Positions 26,117 to 39,900 of a DNA stretch of 64,000 nucleotides are shown here, in pieces (within the stretch, counting starts at the first letter, position 1; every line of letters starts with the position of its first letter). The stretch is from Sipunculus nudus. Lineage: Eukaryota; Annelida; Sipuncula; Golfingiida; Sipunculidae. The position numbers and the translations under genes are program-made. The notes beneath the pieces were generated by a model. It saw only the letters and a program-made list of their open reading frames with translations, did not search any database and had not been told where the DNA came from. The stretch is taken from assembly GCA_026874595.1 (NCBI GenBank), contig CM049313.1, positions 10,289,508-10,353,507 of the forward strand, in the 5' to 3' direction.

Positions 26117-26756
26117 GAGGGGACATAATCAGGAGCAATATTATGCCTATTCTTTCACACTATCAGTTCAGTTTTGGTTTATACAAAAGTTTCCCAGCAA
26201 AACCATCCTAGCCCACAGTCTTAGTATCTCACATATGGCTGTTTTCCACTTTGTTATGGTTGTGTGTGTGAGTAAACAGTCCATGTGTGTCTGTTTACCA
26301 TAACAAGGCCACTTAACCGGAGGTCCAATATTGCGCATACGCAACAGATCCCCAAAAAGGACAAGTCTAAACTAGTCCATTACATATACATGGACCTTCA
26401 TGTCCTCTGATATATCTCTGCTGGATGGACATTACGGTCCATGGACCAAATGTAAATTGATTTTGTCTGCTGCAGCAGTGATGTTTCAGTCAGCTGGAAC
26501 ATGTATTACATTATTTGGGTAAAGTCAGTCAGTGCATCTCCTTACTGACAGGTGTTGTGGCCCGAGGGATGCACTATATCCCATTGCTATGTTGATGCAT
26601 GTGATCGTGTTCAGTCCACTATTTTTAATACTTATTTACAGGAATAAGCTAAGGGTTTCAGGGCATTTCTTTGGCAGGTACCAATTTATTTAAAAGGGAA
26701 GATGATGTTTTTTATGTTTATTTAACATGCTTTATTGGTGATTAGGCCCCTTTGAC
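26117..26756 (-). mobile_element. Diverged copy of the TTAA-type MITE
   Basis: The left edge, GGGGACATAATCAGGAGC, is the complement of the right end of the 10091-10586 element. The right edge, GGTGATTAGGCCCCTTT, is the complement of its left end. An internal block, CATAACAAGGCCAC, is also shared. The flanking TTAA is not conserved, so this copy is older. Confidence 0.65.
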
Positions 26757-27944
26757 AAATTCAGTTTAAAAGTATTCCCTTAATTGCTTTTGGGTTCAGA
26801 CTTCCAAATTCAAGGAACCATGTGTTAACATTAACATTTTAACACGACACCTTACATTTGAAAACTTGGATTATGATAAGCCTGTTACAAAAAATGTAAA
26901 ATGGGAAATTCAATGTGACATTTGCTTGACCCACATATGAGTTTATATGCAGCATGCTTCGCAACTTCAATGGTGCCTTTAACTTCTCTGCTGAGGAAAT
27001 CAAATAACTAGCCATTGTATGATACTGATGACAACCTTAACGGTTATAAATTAAAATACATATTAACAGTACACATTAACACAAAAATCATTACAGAAGA
27101 ATTCCATGTTTTCTAAGCCTGTGCCAAAACAGAAAATAAGAATAACAAGAAAACAGTTAAAGCTTTGAGTTCCTATTTTGCATGCACACTTTCAATGCAT
27201 GTAATTTAAAGAAATAAAATCTGCAAATATTACATTCATATAAACAGCTTATACAGAACTCTGTGCGTGTGTGCATCCAAACTAATTTCAGAGCATTATG
27301 CCCCCCCCCCCAAACACCCTTATTTTGTTCTTTGGCAATCACAACCACATAACAACAGCACTTCAGATCACTGAAACCTCAGATCAAAGAGATAACAATA
27401 CATCCAAAAAGGGTTACACTATACATCAAACTGCCTCATAAAAGCATTAACAAACCAGGAAGTAACACAGTCATCCTACTACAACTTGCAGATTAGGGTG
27501 TGGTCATCCCACAAGCGTTCCTCCAGTTTCTACTTGGCGATACAGGTCTACTGGCTACCAAACTCTCTGCGCTTTCAAACTGTCCTAGGAATTCTTTCTT
27601 GTGGTATTTATGTGCCTGTAACACTCATGGGGGCTGCCATTTTAAGTATACACAAAAACTGGATGTCACAAGTCACACGTAGGATTTAAGAGTATACCCC
27701 TTGTTACAATGATGAGAGTTGAAATCAGCAGGATCATAAGAATGTGTGGCACCAGTCTGAACAACCAGGCACACCATGAAATTTAAACTGAATCTGACAT
27801 TACTAATGGTCATTATCCTAGCACTGTGTATCAGTCACTTTTCAAATATAGAACACATAAAATAGATACCATCATTCAGGCCCCAGCAGAAAATGAACAT
27901 GGTCATACTACCATAACAAATTACTTATACCAATCTTGTAGTCA
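26757..27944. other. Non-coding sequence, probably including the 3' UTR of UBAP1
   Basis: Directly downstream of the UBAP1 stop codon on the minus strand. A C run lies at 27301-27312. I could not place a polyadenylation site with confidence. Confidence 0.4.
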
Positions 27945-30900
27945 TCATGACGCGGTGAGAAAATCAAGCACTTTCTCTTCATCCGAGTCATATTTGGCAA
28001 GGGCTTCTTGTATTCTGTCTTCATCAAATCCAAATGCTCTAAACTGTTGCACCATCTTTAGGTAGTGGGTAATCTACAGATATATATTATGTCTCATATG
28101 ACAGCTTGCACAATATCACTAGCAATTATGAATATTAATATAAACATGTATGTATATAAAATTAAATAGGCTGGAAATGTGAACCATAGTATACCTTATA
28201 ATTATCGCATCTTTAATCAAGTTGGTCATACAGCATCAACTATAATTAACATAGAGTGAATGGGACTGAGTTGGTCATGCAGCATCAACTTGATTAACAC
28301 AAAGTGAATCAGACCAAGTTGGTCATACAGCATCAACTATGATTAACATAGAGTAATTGGGAATGAGTTGGTCATGCAGCATCAACTATGATTAACACAA
28401 AGTGAATCAGACCAAGTTGGTCATACAGAATCAACTATGATTAACACAAAGTGAATCAGACCAAGTTGGTCATACAGCATCAACTATGATTAACATAGAG
28501 TGAATGGGACTGAGTTGGTCATGCAGCATCAACTATGATTAACACAAAGTGAATCAGACCAAGTTGGTCATACAGCATCAACTATGATTAACATAGAGTG
28601 AATGGGACTGAGTTGGTCATGCAGCATCAACTATGATTAACATAGAGTGAATGGGACTGAGTTGGTCATGCAGCATCAACTATGATTAACACAAAGTGAA
28701 TCAGACCAAGTTGGTCATACAGCATCAACTATGATTAACACAAAGTGAATCAGACCAAGTTGGTCATACAGCATCAACTATGATTAACACAAAGTGAATC
28801 AGACCAAGTTGGTCATACAGAATCAACTATGATTAACACAAAGTGAATCAGACCAAGTTGGTCATACAGCATCAACTATGATTAACATAGAGTGAATGGG
28901 ACTGAGTTGGTCATGCAGCATCAACTATGATTAACACAAAGTGAATCAGACCAAGTTGGTCATACAGCATCAACTATGATTAACATAGAGTGAATGGGAC
29001 TGAGTTGGTCATGCAGCATCAACCATGATTAACATAGAGTGAATGGGACTGAGTTGGTCATGCAGCATCAACTATGATTAACACAAAGTGAATCAGACCA
29101 AGTTGGTTATACAGCATCAACTATGATTAACACAAAGTGAATCAGACCAAGTTGGTCATACAGCATCAACTATGATTAACACAAAGTGAATCAGACCAAG
29201 TTGGTCACACAGCATCAACTTAGATCATTAATTCAGGCGTGTTGATTTCATTTGTTTTATTTAACAAAGTAACAGATGTAGGTATGTAATTATCTTACCT
29301 TTTCTTCATTATCATCATAAAGCTGAATGGCATGTTCCACATCTTCTACACTTGACCCAGCATCAATAAATTTATTCACAAAGCACAAATAGTCAATGAC
29401 CTGCAAATACAGATTCCTGACAGTCATAAACTGAACAAATTACACCAGAAACCTGTTAAAACAAAAGGCATAAGAGATGGGATATTTCTTTCTCATATCA
29501 ATTATCACATTAAGTATTTATAAAGCCAAACTTACTTTATTTTAATGGAAGCCCAAAGTCTTGTATTATTGGTATAAGAAACAAATTCCGTGTCAATGAA
29601 ATTTTCATAATATACCCTTACTCTGAAATTTCAGTATCTTGTCACCATGAAGGGTCAGTTCTGCTTACTTAAGCCAGTGTAATGCTTAAGTCATGTCAAC
29701 ATCAAGGTGAAAATGCACATTTGTGGAATTTATGTTCCCCCCCTTCCACCTCTTGTTGTCATTCATGCTTGCCTTGTCAATGTTTTAGTTTTTATTTTCA
29801 CCTGAAGATGTCTCCACATGTCATATAGGCTGTTTTTCAGTTTTTGTAGTGCCCTGAAGATGTCTCCAAGTCTTCATTTTGGTTTTGAAATATGAACAAA
29901 TTTTAATTTTTTTTTGAGCTGGTGAGAATAAATTTTCAGACTGACACTCCAAAACCAATCCCAACCAAGGTATGCATGAGAGAAATCAGTGACCAAAATT
30001 TGAATGATATCGGATAATATCAAGGAAAGTTATTGCACAAAAACAAAAACCTGACAGACAGACAGACAGCTAGACAGAAGTGAGTGAAAAAAAACAGGCT
30101 TTAGTACCCTTTTTAAAAAAAAATTATATCTAACAAACTTAGATTTGGGAATTAAGCAGAAATAGTTTGCTTGTGTTCATTTGACATGTGTAGGTACTTG
30201 CAAAAAAATGTCATGGAAATCTGAGATGGTAACCTGGGAAGTTTTTGGAATTTGGGTGATTTGGCTCGGAATGACCCTACAGAACAATAATCATTCAGTC
30301 AGAACACTTAAACTGGAAACTCAACAGAGCAGAGAAAAATATAGGAAAATATAGGAGATTATGGTCAAAATGCCTTAAAATATAAGAGATTATTGGAAAC
30401 GTACCTGTTTGTCATCTGTTCCGAGCTTTTCTACTGCTCTGGCGACTCTGTCCAATGGGAAGCCCATAACAGTGATTCCATCAACCAGCCTCTTACTTTC
30501 CGGGTTAAGGCCATGGTATGGGTTGGGTAGGGGAGATTTTGTACTCTGTTTCCTGGTACTACTTAAAGAAGAGTTTCTAACCTGTGATGATAAAGTATGA
30601 CAACAAACCTATTAAATTAATAGCTGGAAAGCAAACTCATTAATATACAGTAAATGTAACAGTAGATTTATACATTATTATCATATATTTCATAGATTAT
30701 CAACACCTACAGTACATTTAAACGCTGCACTTGTTTGCAAGAAACAGTAATGAACAAAGAATAAAAGGTCAGAAAGTAACCAAACTCTGGGTATTGAATT
30801 TCCAAACTACAGAGCAATTTAAACAACCAGCCTCTCAAAATATTAATTTACAATTATTAACTCTGATAATTATTCATTTAAAACCAACTGTACCCCTATG

Positions 30901-33900
30901 TAGTATCCCATTTCAATTTAAAGAGCACTGACAGTATTACACTTCCTACCTAGATTAATATAAACCCTTGATTTGAGGTTTGGCGAGTGTGTGAATCAGG
31001 CTATTGTGAGAAGAATAATAGACGAACTGCAAGTCACTTACTTGTCATAGTTACTTCATGGCAGAAAAGCAAGCTTTCTGAGAGGTGTTCTTTATCTGAA
31101 TTTGTGTGCCCCCCCCATTTGCTATATGGTTTTAATCACATATTTTTTAAATTTGTTATTTGGAAAGGAATAGAAATCAATATTCTCTGCCTCATCCTGG
31201 AACTCATCCAGAAAGTCTGCTAAATTTCCTGAATCCAATATTGGTCAATATCAGGTTATATTTTCAATGTCACAAACAAGACCCAAGCTAATTTCAGGCA
31301 AAATTAATATGATGGCATGACAGCTTCAACCTACCGCGAAGTCTACGGGTGTCCTTGACCTTTCTGGTGGAGGCGTGTGGGACACAGAAGGCATTTGAAC
31401 TTTTGCCATATCATGGAGGGCAGTCAAATCAGGCACACTTCGGGCACTCCGGAGCTTAGGTACGTCTGGCGTCGGTGACGCACCTCTTGATTGTGACTTG
31501 AACTGGGAATCTGTAGAATGCCTGTAAGGCGTCTTATAATCTATCAAATGATGTTGTTGGGAATGTCTCATAAAATTTCTGCTTCCAAATATTTTTTCAA
31601 AGTCAGTCATTTGTTTTGTGGCAGGGGTGGTATTGGTGACAGCACCTGTGTGTATATAGTGATTTCCTGAGGTGTATTGGGACGACAAATTTACATTTGA
31701 CGTTGGAATAAAACTTACAGCACTCACATTACTGAACTGAGAATACATTCCATTGGCTATGGAACTTGCACCCTGGTTGCTATGATAGCTAGTGGTATCT
31801 GTGGGGTTTTTGTTAGTGGTATAAACTGCAGTGCCAGGCTGAGATTGCGTACTTGCACCCTGCATATTTGAAAGACCCTGTGGCTTGTAGAATACTTGTC
31901 CTTTATTTAGAGACACAGAGCTATCTGTGTCTGGTGAGTCCAGATCTGGATAATCCACATCTTTTAGAGATTTATATGTAACTTGCCCTGGTAAATTCGT
32001 AGAAATCTGAGCGATCGTTACTTTTTGCGTTTCAGACTGATGCACAGCACCATTTTCAAGTCTCCTTGAACCTGTACTTTGACGACGCATATTGACAGAC
32101 ACATGAGCTGAAGTTGGTACTATGTTAACTTCAGGTTCTTTGCTTGAAGCTACACTTGACTGCATACTGACAGGCCTGTTATTTGCAACAGGTTTTGCAG
32201 ACACAACTGCCGTCTGATTTTGATTCTGTTGACCAAATGCAGTTCTTTCTCCGGCTTTCCTTCGAGCATGCGATGCTTGTGCTCCTACACCTTGTTGGGT
32301 GTTCATTCCTTTTTGTTCTGCTGCTGACGACAAGTTTTGATCATTATAAGACTGTCTCACTGTAGAGGCACTGTGGGTGGCTCTGTTAGCGTTATTATTA
32401 TTAAATGAGACTGCTGGCTTCTGTGCAGTTAATAATACTTGATTCAACTCAGCCATCTCGTCCAGGGTTTGTAGTTCCATGTTATCAAAGACGTCTTCTT
32501 CTTTTTCAAACTGTGTATAATCGAGACCACCTATCAAATTCTGACCGATCTGGCCATTGGTTTTTAGGCTTGGCTTACTAAATGGCATGGGTTGAAGAAT
32601 GTTGGCCCCGCCATAAAATGGCTGCAACACCTGGGTATCAGGAGCCTGTGATGTTGCAACACCATTTGCGTTAACAGTGCTCGTGACAGTCTGGGTTACC
32701 CTTGGTTGAGTCTCTGTTACTACAGGCTGGCTTAAGTGACCTTTGTATGCTGTGGAGACCTCCCCTGACATTGTTAAACCTTGCTCTGAATCTAAATCTT
32801 CAGGACCATCAGCAATGTACTTGTTGATTTTGTCACCAGGGGGCGCCACATGTTGGTCTGATCCCTCTGTTTTCTTGTTTGCTTCATCCTCCAACAGACT
32901 GAAGTTGTACTCAACTTCAGTTGCTGTTACAGCATTGCTCCCTGTGGTTAAGCCACTCTGGACATTCTGCATATCTTCTTCACTGAGAACAATTCCAGGA
33001 TCAGTTGTAATCTGTAATAGAAAATAGGATATGTTTGTCAACACAAATCAGACAAAATTTCATTTTCTGTTAGAAATATTGTCTGGATGACTCAATCCTA
33101 GGCTGCCATTTACTACTGAAAAGGTAGGACAAAAGTAGGACTTGGATAATAACACATGTGACCCATGGTTCATGATGCTAAGCTGATTTGAACAGTGTGT
33201 ATTGGTAAAATTTTAAAGTGCTAAAACACATAAAAGCATATGCACCTTAACATTGTAAACTTAGATACTGTGCACAAGAGCAATTGTAAGTTAGATATTG
33301 TGCACCTGAGCAACTGTCACTTGAGTACTGTGTACTTTAGCAATTGTCATTTAGATGCAGTGCACCTGAGCAATTGACCTATCCATGAACTCTATGCGGC
33401 CTTCATCGCATATTCATTCAATGAATAAACATAAGCATGGGACTAAGAAGCAACCAATCAGGTGACCTTAAACATTGTAAAGCGTCAATCATCTGACAAA
33501 AACAAAATTTTGCATAATTTGACAGAGCTCTGTCAAACAGAACATGTGTAGTCTGTAAATACTACCAGTCCCCATGTCGTCATGTTTTCCCGGATATTTT
33601 ATTATATGAAGGAGGCAGCATAAAAAGTTTCTAGCCTATAGGTTGCGGGAGTAATTCCTCTGACTACCGAGTGAATAATAATGTCTTACCTGGCACATAA
33701 TTTGTATTAGACAAATAATCCAATGTATATTGCAACACAGTTCATATATGACTGCGTTATAGTAAACTATGGTCAGGTGATACCAGTTGATGACGTCAGT
33801 CAATACGACGTCATGCGCCATCACCCTTTGTGACGTCATTATTATGTTTAAATCAGCTCTCGCTACCATGGGCATGGAAGTCCATATGTGTAGGAGCATT

Positions 33901-36900
33901 TTGGGGGCTTATTAAAATAATAAGTTAAAAGGGCGGAGCATTTGGGCTGTGGTGGATAGAGAAATTGTCACTTAGGAACTGTGTACCTGAACACGTGTCA
34001 CTAAGGTGCTGAGCACTTGTGCAACTAGAATACAGGAAGTCGACAAGCGACTACGTGTATCCGCCGAAACCAGAGTGGGACGGGTGAAGTGAGGCATGGA
34101 TTAAGTGGCAAGGGAAACTAGAGAGATGTGTGTTGCATGAGCTTGGATGTCTGCAGCCTGAACGGGGAGGTAGGTGGCCCAACCTGCCACATAATCAAGA
34201 AAGCTATACAAGATGTATATACATGCAAAATTTTAGGCAGATAAGTCAAACCACTGCCGAGATATGAGGGATTTTATCCCACGGCAGACAAACAGACGGA
34301 CACTGTGCAGAAATGGTTGCAGGTGGCGCCACCAGTTTTGCGTATGATAAAGAGCTATTTGAGATCTAAACAGTTGCAAAATTTTAGGAGGATATGTCAA
34401 ACCAGTCCTGAGATATAAACTTGGATGTCTGCAGCCTGAACGGGAAAGTAGGTGGCGCCACCTGCCACAAAAAAACGAGAAAGCTATCAAGGATGAATAC
34501 ACATGCAAAATTTCAGATGGACAAGTCCATTCAATTCAGAAATACGAGTGATTTTATCCTAAGGCAGATGAACAGATGGACACTGTGCAAAAATGGTTGC
34601 AGGTGGCGCCACTATTTTTTATGTATGTTATAAAGCTATCCAAGGGCTATATTTGTGTGAAATTTTTTTCCTGATTGGCCAAACGAGTCCAAAGATATGT
34701 GGGTTAATGTGTCAAAACAGACGAACAGATGGACGCAATGGAGAAAGGAAAAGTCAAGAGGTCAATGCAAAATATTTCGGCACAAGTTCACATGTGACCT
34801 GATAATTGTGTAAAGTTTCGAAATAATCTGTCCAGTGGTCTCAGAGTTCTATTCTGGAAACGAATGCGGCGGCTGGTGCGTTGGCGGCGGCAGCTGAACC
34901 CTGTCAAAAAGTAACTGTATCCACAAAACATCGTTTTGGTGGATACAATTATCACTTAGATACTGTGCACCTGAGCAACTGTCACTTAGACTCTGAGCAA
35001 TTGAGTAATTGTCACAAGTTGTAAAAGTAACAGCCCTGACAAAAACCCTATTTTTTAAGGATATCCAAAAGTTGTTTTAAATCCACATGAGACCCCATAA
35101 ACATACATTATTTTAAAATTTGTACAGTGTTCTTTTTAAAGCTTCATTTAGTAATGAAATTTTTGTTCAATGTTAAAAATTTTAATAATATTTAAAACTG
35201 TTAAAATGTAAAAGTGCACTCAATAAAAGCAAGCCACTTTTCACTGGGCTAAAAATCAACAATACCCCACAACTTTTTTATTCTGCAAGGATTCTTTCTA
35301 ACTTAAAATTGAAATTTTAAATTATAAATTAAATTTTTTTTAAAAATAAAAAATTTAAAATTCATTTTTGAAAATTCATTCTAGAAATGAATCCAACACA
35401 GCACCCCTATGAGTAAAGGCTTTACGTTTTAATTTGTCCCTTACTTTTTCTGCCTCCAATGCGGCCAGTGCCTGCTGCTCTCGTTCCTTTTGTAATCTCT
35501 GCTCTTCCTCCTCCCTGCGAGCTGCCTCGCGCCGTTCATCACACCAACGTACCACTGATTCTTCAAGCCCAAAATCATACTGTAAAAAAACATAAATGTA
35601 TTCCATCAACTACTAAAAACTTACACAATGCTTTGGTCAACTATGATCTGAATACATAAGAATTATTGATTTAGGAGACAAGTCTACTATACTTCTTAAG
35701 ATCTGGGTGTGGTCCAAAAATTGTTATTCTGCACTAAACTCTGCTCTAAACTCTGCGCTAACCCTTGAATGAAAACTTCCTCATCACAGATTCTCACTTG
35801 GACCCTGTCCTCTGAGTATTTTCATGTCACATCCCTGCACCCTTATCAAACCCTGACAGGTTTATTTCTTAACTGATACTGCCAATGGTGGCTGCCACTT
35901 TGCATACACATTATTAACCAGATGTCACACATCCCATGTCAAAATTTATGGGTTTACCACTAGTCTTATTAATGCAGAAACTAGAGAGAGTATATTATGA
36001 GTATAATATATTTGTTGAATATCATAATGTGTAAACTGATTTGAAGACAATGAATATAAGCATTAAACAACAGGTGGTACCAGTATACTAAAAGCACATC
36101 TGCCAAGGCCACATAAAACAGATAGGAGAGAATATTTTAAACTAAATGAAGCAATAACAAGGCATCATGAGAGGCGATTCCACAGGGTCTTAGGCCACAC
36201 CAAGCAAATAAATAGTCTATAGACCCTGGGACCATTATATGGAGTGGGCAGGTTATTATTCTCCTCCTATTTTCCAGTTTAGACAAATGCATGAAATTTG
36301 GCAACCTGCAAGAAGGCTTCAAAATGTATATATGACAGTTCTTGAAATAGTGCTTCTGAATGACAACAAGTTTGATCCATTTTGCATGATAATTGTATCA
36401 GGTGCAGTAGACACCAGGCCTGGGTGACACCCAAAAAAACTAGATATTTCTTGGCACCGCAGGTGCCATAGTATGCCCAGACAATTAGTCCCCCCCCCCC
36501 CCTTTAAGAACAGGCCCCCCATCTTCAGCAACAATTTATATCAGACCACACTCATAGAAAAGATTACTCTCATAGAAAAGGTCATGACCCAAATTTCAAT
36601 ATACATCATCCCCAACCCATGTCTATGTATTAATTATATGCATAATATGAAAGAAATCTGTCCATTAGTTTTTTACTTTAATGCTCACAGTACTGTTAAG
36701 TGGCAATGATGGGGTATTAAACGGCACAAAAACAAGTAAAAGAATAACAGGTGGCGCTATCAGTTTCCGGTACATGACAACACTATCCAATATCTTTGGT
36801 CAAGTTGATTTTTGGACCAATCAATGCATCCCTTATTGAGATATTAATGATTTTGTGTGATTTTCACCATATATGGCAATATTCTAGGTCAAGGCCACTC

Positions 36901-39900
36901 TCATAGGAAAGGTCATGACCCCAATTTAAATAAACATCATCCCATAACCCATATCTATGTATATGCATAATATGAAAGAAATATGTCCATTAGTTTTTTT
37001 GACTATTAATGCTCACAGTATTGTTAAGTAACAACGATGGGGTATTAAACGGCACGAAAACAAGTAAAAGAATAACAGGTGGCACCACCTGTTTCTGGAA
37101 CATGACAACCCTATCCATGATCTTCCATCAACTTGATTTGGGATCAATCAATGCATGATTTCTTGAGATATTTAAGAATTTTTGTAATTTTCATCATATA
37201 TGGCAATATTCAAGGTCAAGGCCACTCTCATAGGAAAGGTCATGACCCCAATTTATCTATACATCATCACATAACCCATGTCTATGTATATGCATAATAT
37301 GAAAGAAATCTGTCCATTAGTTTTTGACTTATAATGCTCACAGTACTGTTAAGTGGCAATGATGGGGGTATTAAACTGCATGAAAACAAGTAAAAGAATA
37401 ACAGGTGGTGCCACCTGTTTCCGGTACATGACATTACTATCCGAGATCTTTGGTCAATTTAATTTTTCGACCAATCCATGCATCCTTTGTTGAGATATTA
37501 ATGATTTTGTGTGATTTTCACCATATATGGCAATATTCAAGGTCAAAGCCACTCTCATAGAAAAGGTCATGACCCCAATTTAAATAAACATCATCCCATA
37601 ACCCATATCTATGTATATGCATAATATAAAAGAAATCTGTCCATTAGTTTTTGCCTAATAATGCTCACAGTACTGTTTAGTGGCAATGATGGGGTATTAA
37701 ACGGCACGAAAACAAGTAAAAGAATAACAGGTGGCACCACCTGTTTCTGGAACATGACAACCCTATCCATGATCTTCCATCAACTTGATTTGGGATCAAT
37801 CAATGCATGATTTCTTGAGATATTTAAGAATTTGTGTAATTTTCATCATATATGGCAATATTCAAGGTCAAGGCCACTCTCCTAGGAAAGGTCATGACCC
37901 CAATTTATCTATACATCATCACATAACCCATGTCTATGTATATGCATAATATGAAAGAAATCTGTCCATTGGTTTTTGACTTATAATGCTCACAGTACTG
38001 TTAAGTGGCAATGATGGGGGCATTAAACTGCATGAAAACAAGTAAAAGAATAACAGGTGGCGCCACCTGTTTCTGGTACATGACATTACTATCAGAGATC
38101 TTTGGTCAATTTAATTTTTCGACCAATCCATGCATCCTTTGTTGAGATATTAATGATTTTGTGTGATTTTCACCATATATGGCAATATTCAAGGTCAAAG
38201 CCACTCTCATAGAAAAGGTCATGACCCCAATTTAAATATACATCATCCCATAACCCATATCTATGTATATGCATAATATAAAAGAAATCTGTCCATTAGT
38301 TTTTTGCCTTATAATGCTCACAGTACTGTTAAGTGGCAATGATGGGGTATTAAACGGCACGAAAACAAGTAAAGAATAATAGGTGGCACCACCAGTTTCT
38401 AGAATATGACAACCCTATCCATGATCTTCTATCAACTTGATTTTGGGATCAATCCATGCAAGATTTCTTGAGATATTCAAGAATTTGTGTGATTTTCCCC
38501 AAAATTGGACCTATTCAAGGTCAAGGACACTCTCCTAGTCAAGGTCATGACCTCATTTTAAATAGGCGTTGTCCTCTCACCCATATCTATACATATACCA
38601 AGTTTGGTAAAGATCCGTGAAATATTTTTTGAGTTATCGCGCCAACAAGATTTATATGCGGCGTGACTGGTATGAAAACATAGTATCCCCCCCGACTTTG
38701 TCTGGGGATACAATGATATGACAGAAAGCAAGTGCTACCGCCCTGTCAAGTAGTCCCAAAGTGTATAGGAAACTCTGCAGATGTACATACTAAGGATAAG
38801 AATTATTTAAGTTAGCATTAAACAAAAATTGGCAGTCACCTCCACCAAAAAAATCTTGAAAAAAAAGGAAATGAGTTGAATGGCATTTATGTTTTATTTA
38901 AGGTTTGGAATTATATGTTATGAGAGTATGCTTATTTACATTTTTAATATACATAAGTAAATTTCACTTGGAAACAAAAATTATCTTGATACATAGCGGA
39001 TTAAGAGAAAATCTATTGTCACATCCATAATGTCTGCTGCATAATATATTACAAACTAACTACAACCAACTTACTTCAGTAAACAAGATGTCAGACGGGT
39101 TGCCCGGGGTAAAGTCTAGAGGTAGTGTAATCTGAAAATATGAAGACACAGATAAACAGCTTAAAATGCTGATATGGCTACAGAAAGTTTAAATAAAATT
39201 AGGAGAAGAAAGACATTATTGAAACTTGTTGGGCAAACCTGAGTATGCCCTCTGTTTAAGCTGTTATTTGTATAGTAAATATTGGATACTGAATTATTTA
39301 AAGAACATGTCATGATTATACTGATTAGCACTGGGACATATGTTAGGAATTCATACCTTCCTATATCTACATTAAGCTTCCATGCAAATTATATCTAAAA
39401 CACACTAAATGAACATCATACAATAACATCATACTTCATCTTATGTATAATGTATAAATTTATGTGAATACTGTTTAAATCAGATACAAAGCTGAGAAAT
39501 ATTAATAACCATGACTGGCATTTTAAAATAAGTTACTTAAATTCAAATAGATAGATTTAACACTCATAAAAATCTTTCTACGGCAATAATTGAGATGAAA
39601 AACCCTAAATAAATGGTTCATTACCTTTTGGGGTGCATGAAACTTGTCCCCTAATTTCACTGGAACACCATCTATCTGCCAAATTCCTGAGCCTATAAAT
39701 AATTTTAAAATGCTAGGAAAAGAAATATTTATAAGTGATGCCAATACCATGCTATCCTGCGTAATATGGTATTTCACCTAATCAGGATTTTTAGTGATTA
39801 GCTATGAAGAACATAAAGCAAATTTACACATCTTATACTGGTATTTTTTCTAATGTCAAAATTGTCAAGAATTACAAGTAATACCAGGGATGTAGCAATT

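Larger units (their letters stand above)
33215..35010. repeat. Degenerate minisatellite of about 33 bp, split by two insertions (UBAP1 intron)
   Basis: Units such as TTAGATACTGTGCACCTGAG plus CAACTGTCAC occur at 33255-33385, resume at 33965-34024 and again at 34947-35010. The first gap holds the CRE-site segment; the second is family A element A2. Confidence 0.65.

Noticed and set aside
28217-29225. Regular repeats that could suggest a CRISPR array
   Set aside because: The units are contiguous 49-bp tandem copies without unique spacers, in an animal intron.
33160-33195. A further full family C element start
   Set aside because: It reads GTGACCCATGGTTCATGATG with the arm changed to AAGCTGA and has no matching 3' end; only a fragment.
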